Source: Mogibacterium pumilum (GTDB taxonomy: Bacteria > Bacillota > Clostridia > Peptostreptococcales > Anaerovoracaceae). From it: a stretch of DNA of 48,098 nt. Both the position numbers and the translations under genes were made by a program. This document shows positions 26,350-34,153 of the stretch, piece after piece. The notes beneath the pieces were generated by a model. It was not told where the DNA came from. It searched no databases and was given only the letters and a program-made list of their open reading frames with translations. The stretch is from positions 629,393 to 677,490 of the forward strand of contig NZ_CP016199.1 of the NCBI RefSeq assembly GCF_002243385.1, given 5' to 3'. Positions within the stretch are counted from its first letter, which is position 1, and each line of letters begins with the position of its first letter.

Positions 26350-27127
26350 GAGTATAGGAGCAGCATTCTGTGATGCGGCAGCGGTAATCGGTGGTAGCGC
26401 AAAGCTTGGAATCGTCTGTGCGATGGATGTTGAGATGCAGGATCTGCTGGACCAGATGAGAGGCGTATCCGTTGAAGAAATATACGGATTTAAGTTCTAT
26501 GAAGGCGTACTTGAGAAGGCGCAGGTGGTTTTAGTTAGATGCGGAATCGGTAAGGTTAATGCAGCTAGAGGCACTCAGCTGATGATAGATAAGTACAAAC
26601 CAAGCTATATAATAAACAGCGGAGTTGCGGGTGCGCTCAATAAGGAACTCAGGCCTATGGATATCGTTGTCGGAAAAGATTTCATACAGCATGATTTCGA
26701 TCTCAGTCCGATTGGATATGCTAAAGGTTGTCTCGCTACAGGTGACCGCTCGAAGCCGACAATCGTAGAAGCAGATGACAATATGGTTAGACTGCTGACT
26801 GATGTATCTGAAGTGATTGCCGGAGAGCATGAAGAAGCAGGCAAGGTTCTCGTTGGCAGAATCGTGAGCGGAGATCAGTTCATCAACAGCCCTGAGATTA
26901 AGGCTGAACTAAGAGATGATTTTGGCGGCGATGCTGCAGAGATGGAAGGTGCAGTTCTTGCATATGTTGCAAGCTGTGCAGATATTCCTTGTGCAGTACT
27001 TAGAGTAATCTCTGATATGGCAGATGGAACTAACAACGAGTCGTATGATGTATTTGAGAAGAAGGCATCTAAGCTATCGGCTGATATAATCATCGAGCTA
27101 ACTAAACTCGCGCCTTCGAAGCACTAG
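26333..27127 (+). CDS. mtnN: 5'-methylthioadenosine/S-adenosylhomocysteine nucleosidase
   Basis: This enzyme removes adenine from S-adenosylhomocysteine and methylthioadenosine, providing the substrate of LuxS. The PNP/UDP-phosphorylase fold is visible from KLGIVCAMDVEMQDL (residue about 23) through NSGVAGAL, IVSGDQFINS and the catalytic region EMEGAVLAYVASCADIPCAVLRVISDMAD. It carries an extra N-terminal stretch of about 20 residues compared with E. coli Pfs. The ATG at 26333 lies inside the end of luxS with GAGGAGA nine bases upstream, so the two are translationally coupled. Confidence 0.95.
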   Translation: MTMKDKSIGAAFCDAAAVIGGSAKLGIVCAMDVEMQDLLDQMRGVSVEEIYGFKFYEGVLEKAQVVLVRCGIGKVNAARGTQLMIDKYKPSYIINSGVAGALNKELRPMDIVVGKDFIQHDFDLSPIGYAKGCLATGDRSKPTIVEADDNMVRLLTDVSEVIAGEHEEAGKVLVGRIVSGDQFINSPEIKAELRDDFGGDAAEMEGAVLAYVASCADIPCAVLRVISDMADGTNNESYDVFEKKASKLSADIIIELTKLAPSKH

Positions 27128-27173
27128 TAAATGAAATCATATATTCAAATCATATATCGTATGTAGTGCGGAG

Positions 27174-27185
27174 ATACCATGGTAT
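27174..27185. promoter_or_regulatory. Perfect palindrome upstream of cysK
   Basis: ATACCATGGTAT is a 12-base perfect palindrome in the 153-base gap between mtnN and cysK. It is a candidate operator; the obvious candidate binder is the Rrf2 protein encoded just after cysK. The same gap has a short direct repeat AATCATATAT near 27136-27157. Confidence 0.4.
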
Positions 27186-27280
27186 ATGCGCCTGGTAAAC
27201 CGTGCAGATGTTATAAATAGAAGGTTGATAACGGCAGTGTTATTAATTCCATAGTGAGGAAATGAAAGGAAGGTTGCATC

Positions 27281-28213
27281 ATGGCTAACATTTATACATC
27301 TGCTGATCAGCTGATCGGCAAGACACCACTTCTTGAACTTACAAGAATCGAAGAAGAATTCAGACTAAAGGCTAAGGTTCTCGCTAAGCTCGAATACCTA
27401 AACCCAGCTGGATCTGTTAAGGATAGAATCGCTAAGAGAATGATTGAAGATGCAGAGGCTAGTGGCAAGTTAAAGTCAGGTGCAACCATCATCGAGCCCA
27501 CTTCTGGTAATACTGGAATCGGACTTTCAGCTGTTGCTGCAGCGAAGGGATATAAGACTGTTATCGTAATGCCTGAGACTATGTCTGTAGAGAGAAGGCA
27601 GCTTATGAAGGCTTATGGTGCAGAACTCGTTCTCACTGAAGGCACAAAGGGTATGAAGGGCGCTATCGCAAAGGCTGAGGAACTTGCAGATGAGATTGAG
27701 AACAGCTTTATTCCTGGTCAGTTTGTAAACCCATCTAATCCAGCGGCACACAGAGATACTACTGGCCCTGAAATCTGGGAAGATATTGACGGAAAGGTTG
27801 ATTATTTCGTAGCGGGAGTGGGAACTGGCGGTACCGTAACTGGAGTTGGAGAGTATTTAAAGTCAAAGAAGGGGGATGTTAAGGTTGTCGCAGTTGAGCC
27901 TGAAGCATCCCAGACTCTCGCAAAGGGTGAAGCAGCTCCGCACAAAATTCAGGGAATCGGTGCAGGTTTCGTTCCTGAAACGCTCAACACAGATATTTAT
28001 GACGAGATTATCCCTGTAACTAACGAAGCCTCTTTTGAGACAGGCAGACTTCTAGGACAGAAGCAGGGAATTCTAGTGGGTATTTCTTCTGGAGCAGCGC
28101 TATGGGCTGCTATTGAACTAGCTAAGAAGCCTGAAAATGAAGGTAAGAACATCGTAGTTCTACTACCTGATACAGGGGATAGATATCTATCAACACCACT
28201 ATTCCAGGAATAG
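27281..28213 (+). CDS. cysK: Cysteine synthase (O-acetylserine sulfhydrylase)
   Basis: CysK makes cysteine from O-acetylserine and sulfide with pyridoxal phosphate. The 310-residue length is typical. The PLP lysine is K47 in NPAGSVKDRIAKRM, the substrate loop is EPTSGNTGIG (about 71), the phosphate-binding loop is GVGTGGTVTGVG (about 176) and the C-terminal SSGAALWAA is present. AAGGAAGG precedes the ATG. An Rrf2-family regulator follows, echoing the functional link between CysK and the Rrf2 protein CymR in Bacillus. A terminator hairpin separates the two. Confidence 0.96.
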   Translation: MANIYTSADQLIGKTPLLELTRIEEEFRLKAKVLAKLEYLNPAGSVKDRIAKRMIEDAEASGKLKSGATIIEPTSGNTGIGLSAVAAAKGYKTVIVMPETMSVERRQLMKAYGAELVLTEGTKGMKGAIAKAEELADEIENSFIPGQFVNPSNPAAHRDTTGPEIWEDIDGKVDYFVAGVGTGGTVTGVGEYLKSKKGDVKVVAVEPEASQTLAKGEAAPHKIQGIGAGFVPETLNTDIYDEIIPVTNEASFETGRLLGQKQGILVGISSGAALWAAIELAKKPENEGKNIVVLLPDTGDRYLSTPLFQE

Positions 28214-28269
28214 TTTAGATGAAAAAAGTCATAGCAAGACTGTAAGATGAATTAGTATAAATATGAGGG

Positions 28270-28295
28270 GTGAGGCTTTCTTGCCTCGCATTTTT
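28270..28295 (+). terminator. Terminator after cysK
   Basis: Stem GTGAGGC / GCCTCGC (one G-U) with loop TTTCTT, followed by ATTTTT. Confidence 0.75.
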
Positions 28296-28359
28296 GCGTT
28301 TCCTATAAAATTAATGTAAAATATAGTGGATTTGAAAAAAGCAGGAGGAAACTGCGCTA

Positions 28360-28809
28360 ATTTCAAGAAGAGGTAGATATGCAATAAGGGTGATGATTGA
28401 CCTTGCTGAACATATGAACGGCAAGTACATCCCGACGAAGGAAATTGCCGACAGGCAAGATGTGTCACTCAAGTATATGACCAAAATCATACAGGTTCTA
28501 ACTAAATCGGGAATGCTCGATGGTCAGCACGGCAAAGGTGGAGGTTACAAGCTCAGCAGAGACCCAGCCGAATATTGTGCTGGTTATATACTTCGCCTTA
28601 CAGAAGGTACGCTGGCACCTGTGGCATGTATAGATGAGACAGATTGCAAGTGTGACAGAGCGTATGAATGTCGAACGAGGCCGATGTGGAATGAACTTGA
28701 TAAGCTGATTAGCGAATATTTAGATGGAATAACTATAGCTGATTTGATGGAGGGGAACGCCGCTAACAACTACGTATCTGATGTGGTGCGGAATAACGCT
28801 TTAGTATGA
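28360..28809 (+). CDS. Rrf2-family (IscR/CymR-like) transcription regulator, non-standard start
   Basis: The frame encodes a complete Rrf2 winged helix beginning ISRRGRYAIRVMIDLAEH, then DVSLKYMTKIIQVL and HGKGGGYKLSR, and a cysteine cluster CIDETDCKCDRAYEC that could hold an iron-sulfur centre. The expected N-terminus has no ATG, GTG or TTG between the in-frame stop at 28333 and 28390. AGGAGG (28343-28348) lies 11 bases before an ATT codon at 28360, the best-placed candidate. A GTG at 28390 would cut off the first part of the DNA-binding domain. The stop overlaps the next gene as ATGA. It may regulate cysK, by analogy to CymR; this is inference. Confidence 0.8.
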   Translation: MSRRGRYAIRVMIDLAEHMNGKYIPTKEIADRQDVSLKYMTKIIQVLTKSGMLDGQHGKGGGYKLSRDPAEYCAGYILRLTEGTLAPVACIDETDCKCDRAYECRTRPMWNELDKLISEYLDGITIADLMEGNAANNYVSDVVRNNALV

Positions 28810-29498
28810 ATGTAATAATTTGTGACGACAACGCCAAAGAACGTGAGTGGTGCCACAAGGAGCTGCTCAAGAATGAAGGGTATTTTGAGGACGGTTTGGA
28901 AGTGTTTGAGTATGAATCGGGCAACGAACTGCTTTTTAAGTATCCTGATTTAGATATTGATGTCGACATTATTTTCTTAGATATCATGATGCCGGGACTT
29001 GACGGCATAACCGTTGCAAGGAAGCTGCGTGATATGAACTATAACGGAGAGATTGTTTTCTCCACTGGAACTATAGACTATGCAGTAAACGGCTACGATT
29101 ACGAGGCGCTTGCATATCTGATTAAAGGTAAGACTTCATCCGAGAGATTCAGTGAGGTTCTGAGACATTTTCTTATCCGTAAAGGAGAGCGTAGTGGCGA
29201 GGTTATAATTCTCCGCTGTGCGGGAGAGACTAGGGTTATCAATCTATCTTCGATTAAGTATTTTGAAGTCTTTAAAAGACTTACTACGGTATACTACGGT
29301 GATTCAACCTTCAGCTTTTATTCGCCTTTAGCGAAACTGTGTGAGGAACTCGAGGGTAAGAATTTCGTTCGTATCCACAGAGCTTATCTCGTAAATGCAG
29401 ATTACATCGCCAAAAAGACTATGCGTGATGTGACACTCCGCGACGGAACTGAACTTCCGGCAGGTAGAAACTATATTAAAAAAATAAAAGAAGACTAA
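28806..29498 (+). CDS. LytTR-family response regulator
   Basis: This 230-residue protein has a receiver domain (about 1-120) with acidic residues in IICDDNAKE and the phospho-acceptor Asp in DIIFLDIMMPGLDG (about 58), followed by a LytTR DNA-binding domain (about 130-228) with FEVFKRLTTVYY and FVRIHRAYLVNADYI. Such AgrA/LytR-type regulators usually control secreted factors. No partner kinase is encoded nearby. The start overlaps the stop of the Rrf2 gene, and a secreted-protein gene follows after four bases, so it sits inside one operon. Confidence 0.92.
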   Translation: MNVIICDDNAKEREWCHKELLKNEGYFEDGLEVFEYESGNELLFKYPDLDIDVDIIFLDIMMPGLDGITVARKLRDMNYNGEIVFSTGTIDYAVNGYDYEALAYLIKGKTSSERFSEVLRHFLIRKGERSGEVIILRCAGETRVINLSSIKYFEVFKRLTTVYYGDSTFSFYSPLAKLCEELEGKNFVRIHRAYLVNADYIAKKTMRDVTLRDGTELPAGRNYIKKIKED

Positions 29499-29502
29499 AA
29501 AG

Positions 29503-30540
29503 ATGTGTAATAGGAAATTGAACAAAAACTTAAATAATCGACGAAGAGGAAAGTGTATCACAGTGATGATTGCTGTAATGATTTTGACTGTGATGCTGTG
29601 TGGTATGAATGCTTTTGCGCTTGTGGAAGATCAAGATAAGCCCGATGCAGGCAACGGAAATGGCATCATCACTCATGAGGTAGAAGGAGAGATCGAAAAT
29701 CCAGACGCATACCTAAAACCTGCTGGAACCGGGGCGGTCAATAATATTCCAGGAAGCACCTACACGATTCAGGTAACAGAGAATGGTATAACTTACACCA
29801 TAGGATACGTGGTAAGAAGTGCGAAAATTTTACCAGAAGAGATAAGCGGTATGGATAGCGATCAGGCGCTAGAGTACATCGCTAATAAGAGCATGACGTT
29901 CTACACTGACCCAAATACTACTAACATACCAGACATAGTATATGGTAGAGATTATTTTGTGCGAATCAATGGCTCGACCAATATAATACCGGAGACTCTG
30001 CTTGGAAGCTATAAGCTAGAAGTTGCTAATAACAGCGAATTTAAGAATGCTGCAACTACAACTGTGACGATTGGTAACGTAGATAATGGTGGCAACAGCG
30101 GCAATACGAACGCTGATAACGCAGATAAGCCTAATAACAATGTTCAGATACCTGGTATCAGCGAGGTGCGTGACCTAGCAAAGAAACTTTCTGCAACTGC
30201 AAGGCCAAAAGCGAGAGGCAGAGGTGCATTGACCGCTAGAGCAAGTCAGGCTAATACCAATGGCACAATTGGTGCAAATGCCTCAAACTCAGCTAATAAT
30301 GCAAGTAATTCAGATAATGAGAACAGCTCAATTAGTTCAAGTGCAAGTTTGTCTCAAGGTGGAGTTGGTAATGGCGTAGGCAGATCTGGTTCAAATAGGG
30401 CTTTAGATATCACGGCTAATGCGGCAACTGCTGGAGCTGGCGTTGGATCGTTCTGGCTGACTGTCTTGATAATATCCGATGTTAAACTACTACTATGGTA
30501 TAAGAAGCTCAAAGAAGCCAAGAGAAAATCTGCAGCGTAA
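29503..30540 (+). CDS. Unknown secreted, membrane-anchored protein
   Basis: I do not recognise this 345-residue protein. It has a basic N-terminus and a hydrophobic stretch ending MLCGMNAFA (about 22-41), a typical signal peptide. The middle (about 60-180) is a soluble beta-rich region with TYTIQV and TYTIGYVV phrases. From about 195 to 300 it is low complexity, rich in Asn, Ser, Ala and Gly. A hydrophobic helix (about 312-332, FWLTVLIISDVKLLLW) followed by KKLKEAKRK resembles a C-terminal anchor. The Shine-Dalgarno is weak. It is co-transcribed with the Rrf2 and LytTR genes and a tiny membrane protein gene. Confidence 0.8.
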   Translation: MCNRKLNKNLNNRRRGKCITVMIAVMILTVMLCGMNAFALVEDQDKPDAGNGNGIITHEVEGEIENPDAYLKPAGTGAVNNIPGSTYTIQVTENGITYTIGYVVRSAKILPEEISGMDSDQALEYIANKSMTFYTDPNTTNIPDIVYGRDYFVRINGSTNIIPETLLGSYKLEVANNSEFKNAATTTVTIGNVDNGGNSGNTNADNADKPNNNVQIPGISEVRDLAKKLSATARPKARGRGALTARASQANTNGTIGANASNSANNASNSDNENSSISSSASLSQGGVGNGVGRSGSNRALDITANAATAGAGVGSFWLTVLIISDVKLLLWYKKLKEAKRKSAA

Positions 30541-30564
30541 TCCACTGTGATAGGAGATGATTAA

Positions 30565-30717
30565 ATGGTATTTAAAATAGCTATATGGGTGATTTTCGCG
30601 GTAGCGATAGTTGTAAAACTTTATACTAAGAAGCGTATTCAAAATATCGATGGTTTCGGCGGGATAACTACAAGAGAAGAAGTCTATAAGGCCAAGAGGG
30701 ACGCGATTAATAAATAA
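30565..30717 (+). CDS. Small single-pass membrane protein (50 aa)
   Basis: A 50-codon frame starts at ATG 30565 with TAGGAGATG nine bases upstream and ends at TAA 30715-30717. The first 20 residues (MVFKIAIWVIFAVAIVVKLY) are a membrane helix, followed by a basic and polar cytoplasmic tail. It lies 24 bases after the secreted-protein gene and before a terminator, so it closes that operon. The function is unknown. Confidence 0.7.
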   Translation: MVFKIAIWVIFAVAIVVKLYTKKRIQNIDGFGGITTREEVYKAKRDAINK

Positions 30718-30740
30718 TTGTATATGTATTGAAAAACCAG

Positions 30741-30771
30741 CCGGTTATGAATGTAATTCATAACCGGTTTT
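30741..30771 (+). terminator. Terminator closing the Rrf2/LytTR operon
   Basis: Twelve-base perfect stem CCGGTTATGAAT / ATTCATAACCGG with a three-base loop, followed by TTTT. Confidence 0.88.
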
Positions 30772-30818
30772 CTATTGAATTATATAGCAGGTAAATTCAA
30801 TTTAACTAACCAATTTTA

Positions 30819-30880
30819 TTGACAAAATAATACAGTTAATGTACACTAATTTAAGTTAATATAGCCTAACACGATGTTAG
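30819..30880 (+). promoter_or_regulatory. Feo operon promoter with operator-like palindrome
   Basis: TTGACA (30819-30824) and TACACT (30842-30847) are 17 bases apart. Downstream, CTAACA-CGA-TGTTAG (30866-30880) is a 15-base inverted repeat near the expected transcript start, and GTTA...GCCTAAC elements just before it resemble a DtxR-type iron box. Iron control is likely for a Feo operon, but the repressor is not identified. Confidence 0.6.
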
Positions 30881-30926
30881 ATTATTTAGCTGACAGCGCG
30901 GCGATGTACCGCGTATTTTAGTTATT

Positions 30927-30936
30927 GGGGGGGGGG
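30927..30936 (+). repeat. Run of ten G in the feoA ribosome binding region
   Basis: Ten consecutive G residues end ten bases before the feoA ATG and supply its Shine-Dalgarno (GGAG at 30935-30938). A start-stop pair ATGTAG follows at 30939. Homopolymer G runs of this length are prone to slippage. Confidence 0.85.
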
Positions 30937-30945
30937 AGATGTAGG

Positions 30946-31158
30946 ATGATTCCAATTACACTTGTTAATGAAGGCGAGCTTGTTACAGTCAAGAAGATAA
31001 CTGGTAGCGATGCGATTAGACAGCACCTCGCAGAACTAGGATTTGTAGTGGATGCAGATGTGAAGGTTGTAAGTGCGTTCAACGGAAACGTTATTTTACA
31101 GGTTCACGGAGCGAAGATTGCACTCAATGAGTCAATGGCAAGACGAATTATGGTATAG
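30946..31158 (+). CDS. feoA: FeoA-domain protein, first copy
   Basis: A 70-residue FeoA protein, an SH3-like beta barrel acting with the FeoB iron pump. Family features are ITLVNEGELVTVKKI, the RQHLAELGFV turn and the terminal IALNESMARRIMV. An in-frame TTG at 30925 would add seven residues encoded by the G-run; the ATG at 30946 is preferred because GGAG lies seven bases upstream. It is the first gene of the iron operon and its translation may depend on the length of the G-run. Confidence 0.93.
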   Translation: MIPITLVNEGELVTVKKITGSDAIRQHLAELGFVVDADVKVVSAFNGNVILQVHGAKIALNESMARRIMV

Positions 31159-31220
31159 CACGGCTATCGACGGATAATTCTTCAGCAATAAATGATTTTA
31201 TTTTTAAGGAGGAGAACGAA

Positions 31221-31463
31221 ATGGCAACTCAGATGGGAACTCTTAATAATGTTAGAGTTGGTAAGACTGCTACTATTAAGAAGATCAACGGTGCCGGAGC
31301 AGTTAAGCGCAGAATCATGGATATGGGGCTCACTAAGGGAACTGATGTCTATGTGAGAAAAGTTGCGCCTCTTGGTGATCCAATCGAGCTAACTGTTAGA
31401 GGATATGAGCTTTCTGTTAGAAAGGCAGATGCAGCTCTAATTGATGTTGAAATAGAAGAGTAA
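31221..31463 (+). CDS. feoA: FeoA-domain protein, second copy
   Basis: An 80-residue FeoA-type protein with RVGKTATIKKI, the KRRIMDMGLTKGTDV turn and LRVRGYELSVRK-like end (read LTVRGYELSVRKADA). It differs clearly from the first copy, so it is not a recent duplicate. AGGAGG lies upstream. Two FeoA proteins ahead of FeoB are common in Clostridia and may regulate the pump or form a complex with it. Confidence 0.94.
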   Translation: MATQMGTLNNVRVGKTATIKKINGAGAVKRRIMDMGLTKGTDVYVRKVAPLGDPIELTVRGYELSVRKADAALIDVEIEE

Positions 31464-31562
31464 TTTTGACTAGCGAACTTCTATAGGTTTATATTTTTTT
31501 AATCATAGATTAGTTGAACTGAACTAACTATATATTAAGTACCGTGAAAGGAGTGTACTCAC

Positions 31563-33719
31563 ATGTCACTTAAGATCGCCCTTGCGGGCAATCCTAACAG
31601 TGGTAAAACCACACTATTTAATGCTTTAACTGGTTCCGCTCAGTACGTTGGTAACTGGCCAGGCGTAACTGTTGAGAAGAAAGACGGAAAACTCCGTGGA
31701 CATAAGGATGTAATCGTTCAGGATCTTCCTGGAATTTATTCTCTTTCTCCATACACACTGGAGGAAGTAGTTTCCAGAAACTATCTCGTTAATGAGAAAC
31801 CTGATGCCATTATCAATATCATCGATGGAACTAACCTGGAGAGAAACTTGTATCTTACAACTCAGTTACTTGAGCTCAACATTCCTGTAGTAATTGCAGT
31901 TAACATGATGGATCTCGTTGAGAAGAGTGGAAATACTATCAATCTAGATAAGCTAAGTGAAGAACTCGGATGTGCTGTTCTTCCTATCAGTGCGCTTAAG
32001 GGTTCTGGATCCAAGGAGCTAATCAAGAAGGTACTGGAGGTTGCAGAAGCTCATCAGCCGGGAGAACTTCCACACGTATTCAACGGATCGGTTGAGCATG
32101 CGATCGCGCATATTGAAGAGTCAATTGATAATATCGTTAGTGTGGATAACCTCAGATGGTATGCAATTAAGCTATTTGAGAGAGACGAGAAGATTGTCGA
32201 GGAACTGGCACTTGATGCTGAACTGAACAAGCATATCGAATCACATATTGTAGATTGCGAGACTGAAATGGATGACGATGCCGAGAGTATAATCATCAAC
32301 CAGAGGTATGCATATATCAATAAGATAGCACCTAAAGCGATTACTAAAAAAGCAAATCATGAAAAAATGACGACTTCTGACAAAATAGACAGAATCGTTA
32401 CTAACAGAATTTTAGCATTGCCTATCTTTGTAGTAATCATGTTCGTAGTATACTACTTGGCTTTAACTAAGCTTGGTACACCTGCAACTGATTGGGCTAA
32501 TGATACGTTGTTTGGAGAATGGATAATTCCGGGAGCACAAAAAGGGCTCGAGGGTCTTGGTGTGTCGGCATGGATTGTGTCACTAGTGGTAGACGGTATT
32601 CTCAATGGTATTGGTACAGTACTCGGATTTACACCACAGATGGCCTGCGTATTCTTATTTCTATCAATTCTTGAAGATTGTGGATATATGGCAAGAGTTG
32701 CGTTTATTATGGATAGAATCTTCAGGAGGTTTGGTCTTTCAGGTAAATCCTTCATTCCGTTCCTGATATCTTCGGGATGCGCTGTTCCGGGAATTATGGC
32801 GACCAGAACGATTGAGAATGAAAAGGATCGTCGAATGACGATGATGACCACCTCTTCAATTCCTTGTGGAGCTAAATTGCCGGTAATTGCAGCCATTTCA
32901 GCTTACCTTGTAGGTGGGAAATGGTGGATTGCACCGATGATGTATTTCGTAGGAATACTCGTGGTTATTTGCTCTTGTATCATTCTTAAGAAAACAAAGT
33001 CCTTTGCGGGAGAACCTGCACCGTTTATCATGGAACTTCCGAATTATCACTTGCCATCTGTCAAAGGTGTTCTGATTCATGTATGGGAGAGAGTATGGGC
33101 GTTTGTCAAGAAGGCCGGAACGATACTGTTCCTATGCGTTGTAGTAATGTGGGTTCTTTCAAGCTATGGATTCAAGAACGGATCCTTTGGAGCTGTTGAA
33201 CCGGATGACAGCTTAATGGCTGTTATAGGTGGAGCTCTTGCTTTCATTTTCAAACCTCTGGGCTTCGGAACATGGCAAGCTGTAGCGAGCTCGATTTCAG
33301 GGTTCGTTGCTAAGGAAGGAATTGTTTCCACAATGGGCGTGCTATCAGGATTGGGTGCAATTGAAGATTATGAGGTATCCATGAAATCAGCTTTTGACTC
33401 GTTCTTCCCAACTTCAATAGCTGCAGTTTCGTTCTTAATGTTCAACATGTTTGATTCACCTTGCTTGGCGGCAATATCGACAGTTGCAAAAGAAATGAAC
33501 AATAAAAGATATTTTTGGTTCACAATCATATTCCAAAATGTATCGGCATATTTCATCGCATTGATGGTGTATCAGCTGATTGGACTGGCTATTGGTCAAG
33601 TTGCATTTAGTGTTTGGACCATCATTGCCGGCATAATTGCTATAGTGATTCTATACTTGCTGTTTAGACCGGATCCGAACAAAAAAAGAATGCTTGACGG
33701 TTCAAACGGAATAGAATAA
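31563..33719 (+). CDS. feoB: Ferrous iron transporter FeoB
   Basis: FeoB imports Fe(II). The 718-residue protein starts with a cytoplasmic G domain: G1 GNPNSGKTT (about 8-16), G3 DLPG (about 53-56), and G4 NMMD (about 118), then a helical spacer to about 270, and a membrane region with two Gate domains containing SSGCAVPGIMATRT and FIPFLISSGC (about 405) and SSIPCGAKLPV (about 440). The C-terminus is a hydrophobic helix and basic tail. It follows the two feoA genes. No frameshift is seen. Confidence 0.97.
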   Translation: MSLKIALAGNPNSGKTTLFNALTGSAQYVGNWPGVTVEKKDGKLRGHKDVIVQDLPGIYSLSPYTLEEVVSRNYLVNEKPDAIINIIDGTNLERNLYLTTQLLELNIPVVIAVNMMDLVEKSGNTINLDKLSEELGCAVLPISALKGSGSKELIKKVLEVAEAHQPGELPHVFNGSVEHAIAHIEESIDNIVSVDNLRWYAIKLFERDEKIVEELALDAELNKHIESHIVDCETEMDDDAESIIINQRYAYINKIAPKAITKKANHEKMTTSDKIDRIVTNRILALPIFVVIMFVVYYLALTKLGTPATDWANDTLFGEWIIPGAQKGLEGLGVSAWIVSLVVDGILNGIGTVLGFTPQMACVFLFLSILEDCGYMARVAFIMDRIFRRFGLSGKSFIPFLISSGCAVPGIMATRTIENEKDRRMTMMTTSSIPCGAKLPVIAAISAYLVGGKWWIAPMMYFVGILVVICSCIILKKTKSFAGEPAPFIMELPNYHLPSVKGVLIHVWERVWAFVKKAGTILFLCVVVMWVLSSYGFKNGSFGAVEPDDSLMAVIGGALAFIFKPLGFGTWQAVASSISGFVAKEGIVSTMGVLSGLGAIEDYEVSMKSAFDSFFPTSIAAVSFLMFNMFDSPCLAAISTVAKEMNNKRYFWFTIIFQNVSAYFIALMVYQLIGLAIGQVAFSVWTIIAGIIAIVILYLLFRPDPNKKRMLDGSNGIE

Positions 33720-33734
33720 TCGACTAAGTATATA

Positions 33735-33772
33735 CATAGCTTGAGTGAGTATCAACACTTGCTCAAGCTATG
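33735..33772 (+). other. Hairpin between feoB and the accessory peptide genes
   Basis: Eleven-base perfect arms CATAGCTTGAG (33735-33745) and CTCAAGCTATG (33762-33772). No T-run follows, so it may lower read-through or stabilise the feoB message and not end it outright. Confidence 0.5.
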
Positions 33773-33792
33773 ATTTCTGGAAAGGATAGTTT

Positions 33793-33879
33793 ATGAAATT
33801 AGTGGATGTTATTGTGCTCTCTCTAGTTGCAGTAATATTCATAGGAGCTGTGAAGGTGCTAATTAGTTTCTTCAAATAA
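33793..33879 (+). CDS. Tiny membrane peptide in the feo operon (28 aa)
   Basis: A 28-codon frame starts at ATG 33793, with GGAAAGGA about nine bases upstream, and ends at TAA. The peptide is almost entirely one membrane helix (LVDVIVLSLVAVIFIGAVKV) with a basic end. It lies between feoB and the Cys-rich FeoB-associated gene. The size and location suggest a partner of the Feo pump; this is inference from position only. Confidence 0.5.
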   Translation: MKLVDVIVLSLVAVIFIGAVKVLISFFK

Positions 33880-33932
33880 GCTCAGAAATATCACAGAAGA
33901 GAGCTGTAAGTAATTAACAGGGAGGTAGAGAT

Positions 33933-34103
33933 ATGGGAATAATCGATATAATTATTGTTGCCGGTATCGCTATAATAACGTATCTAATTATTAGAAATGT
34001 TGTAAAAAAGCGAAAAGAAGGCATTACAAGTTGTGGTTGCGGAGGCGGTTGTGGCGGTTGCTCGGGATGCGGAGCGCACCCTCATGACCATAAAGAAGAA
34101 TAA
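33933..34103 (+). CDS. FeoB-associated Cys-rich membrane protein (56 aa)
   Basis: A 56-residue protein with one N-terminal membrane helix (IIDIIIVAGIAIITYLII), a basic segment, and a tail with six Cys in SCGCGGGCGGCSGCG and a final HPHDH. This pattern matches the small FeoB-associated Cys-rich membrane proteins found in Clostridia feo operons. GGGAGG precedes the start. It may bind iron or sense redox next to FeoB; the exact role is unknown. Confidence 0.88.
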   Translation: MGIIDIIIVAGIAIITYLIIRNVVKKRKEGITSCGCGGGCGGCSGCGAHPHDHKEE

Positions 34104-34153
34104 ATCACTTAAGTGGCATATAGTCATATAATTTAATAAGGGAGGCGCGTGAC

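Noticed and set aside
30939-30944. ATG at 30939 as feoA start
   Set aside because: It is followed at once by TAG, so it cannot start FeoA; it is noted only as a start-stop element.
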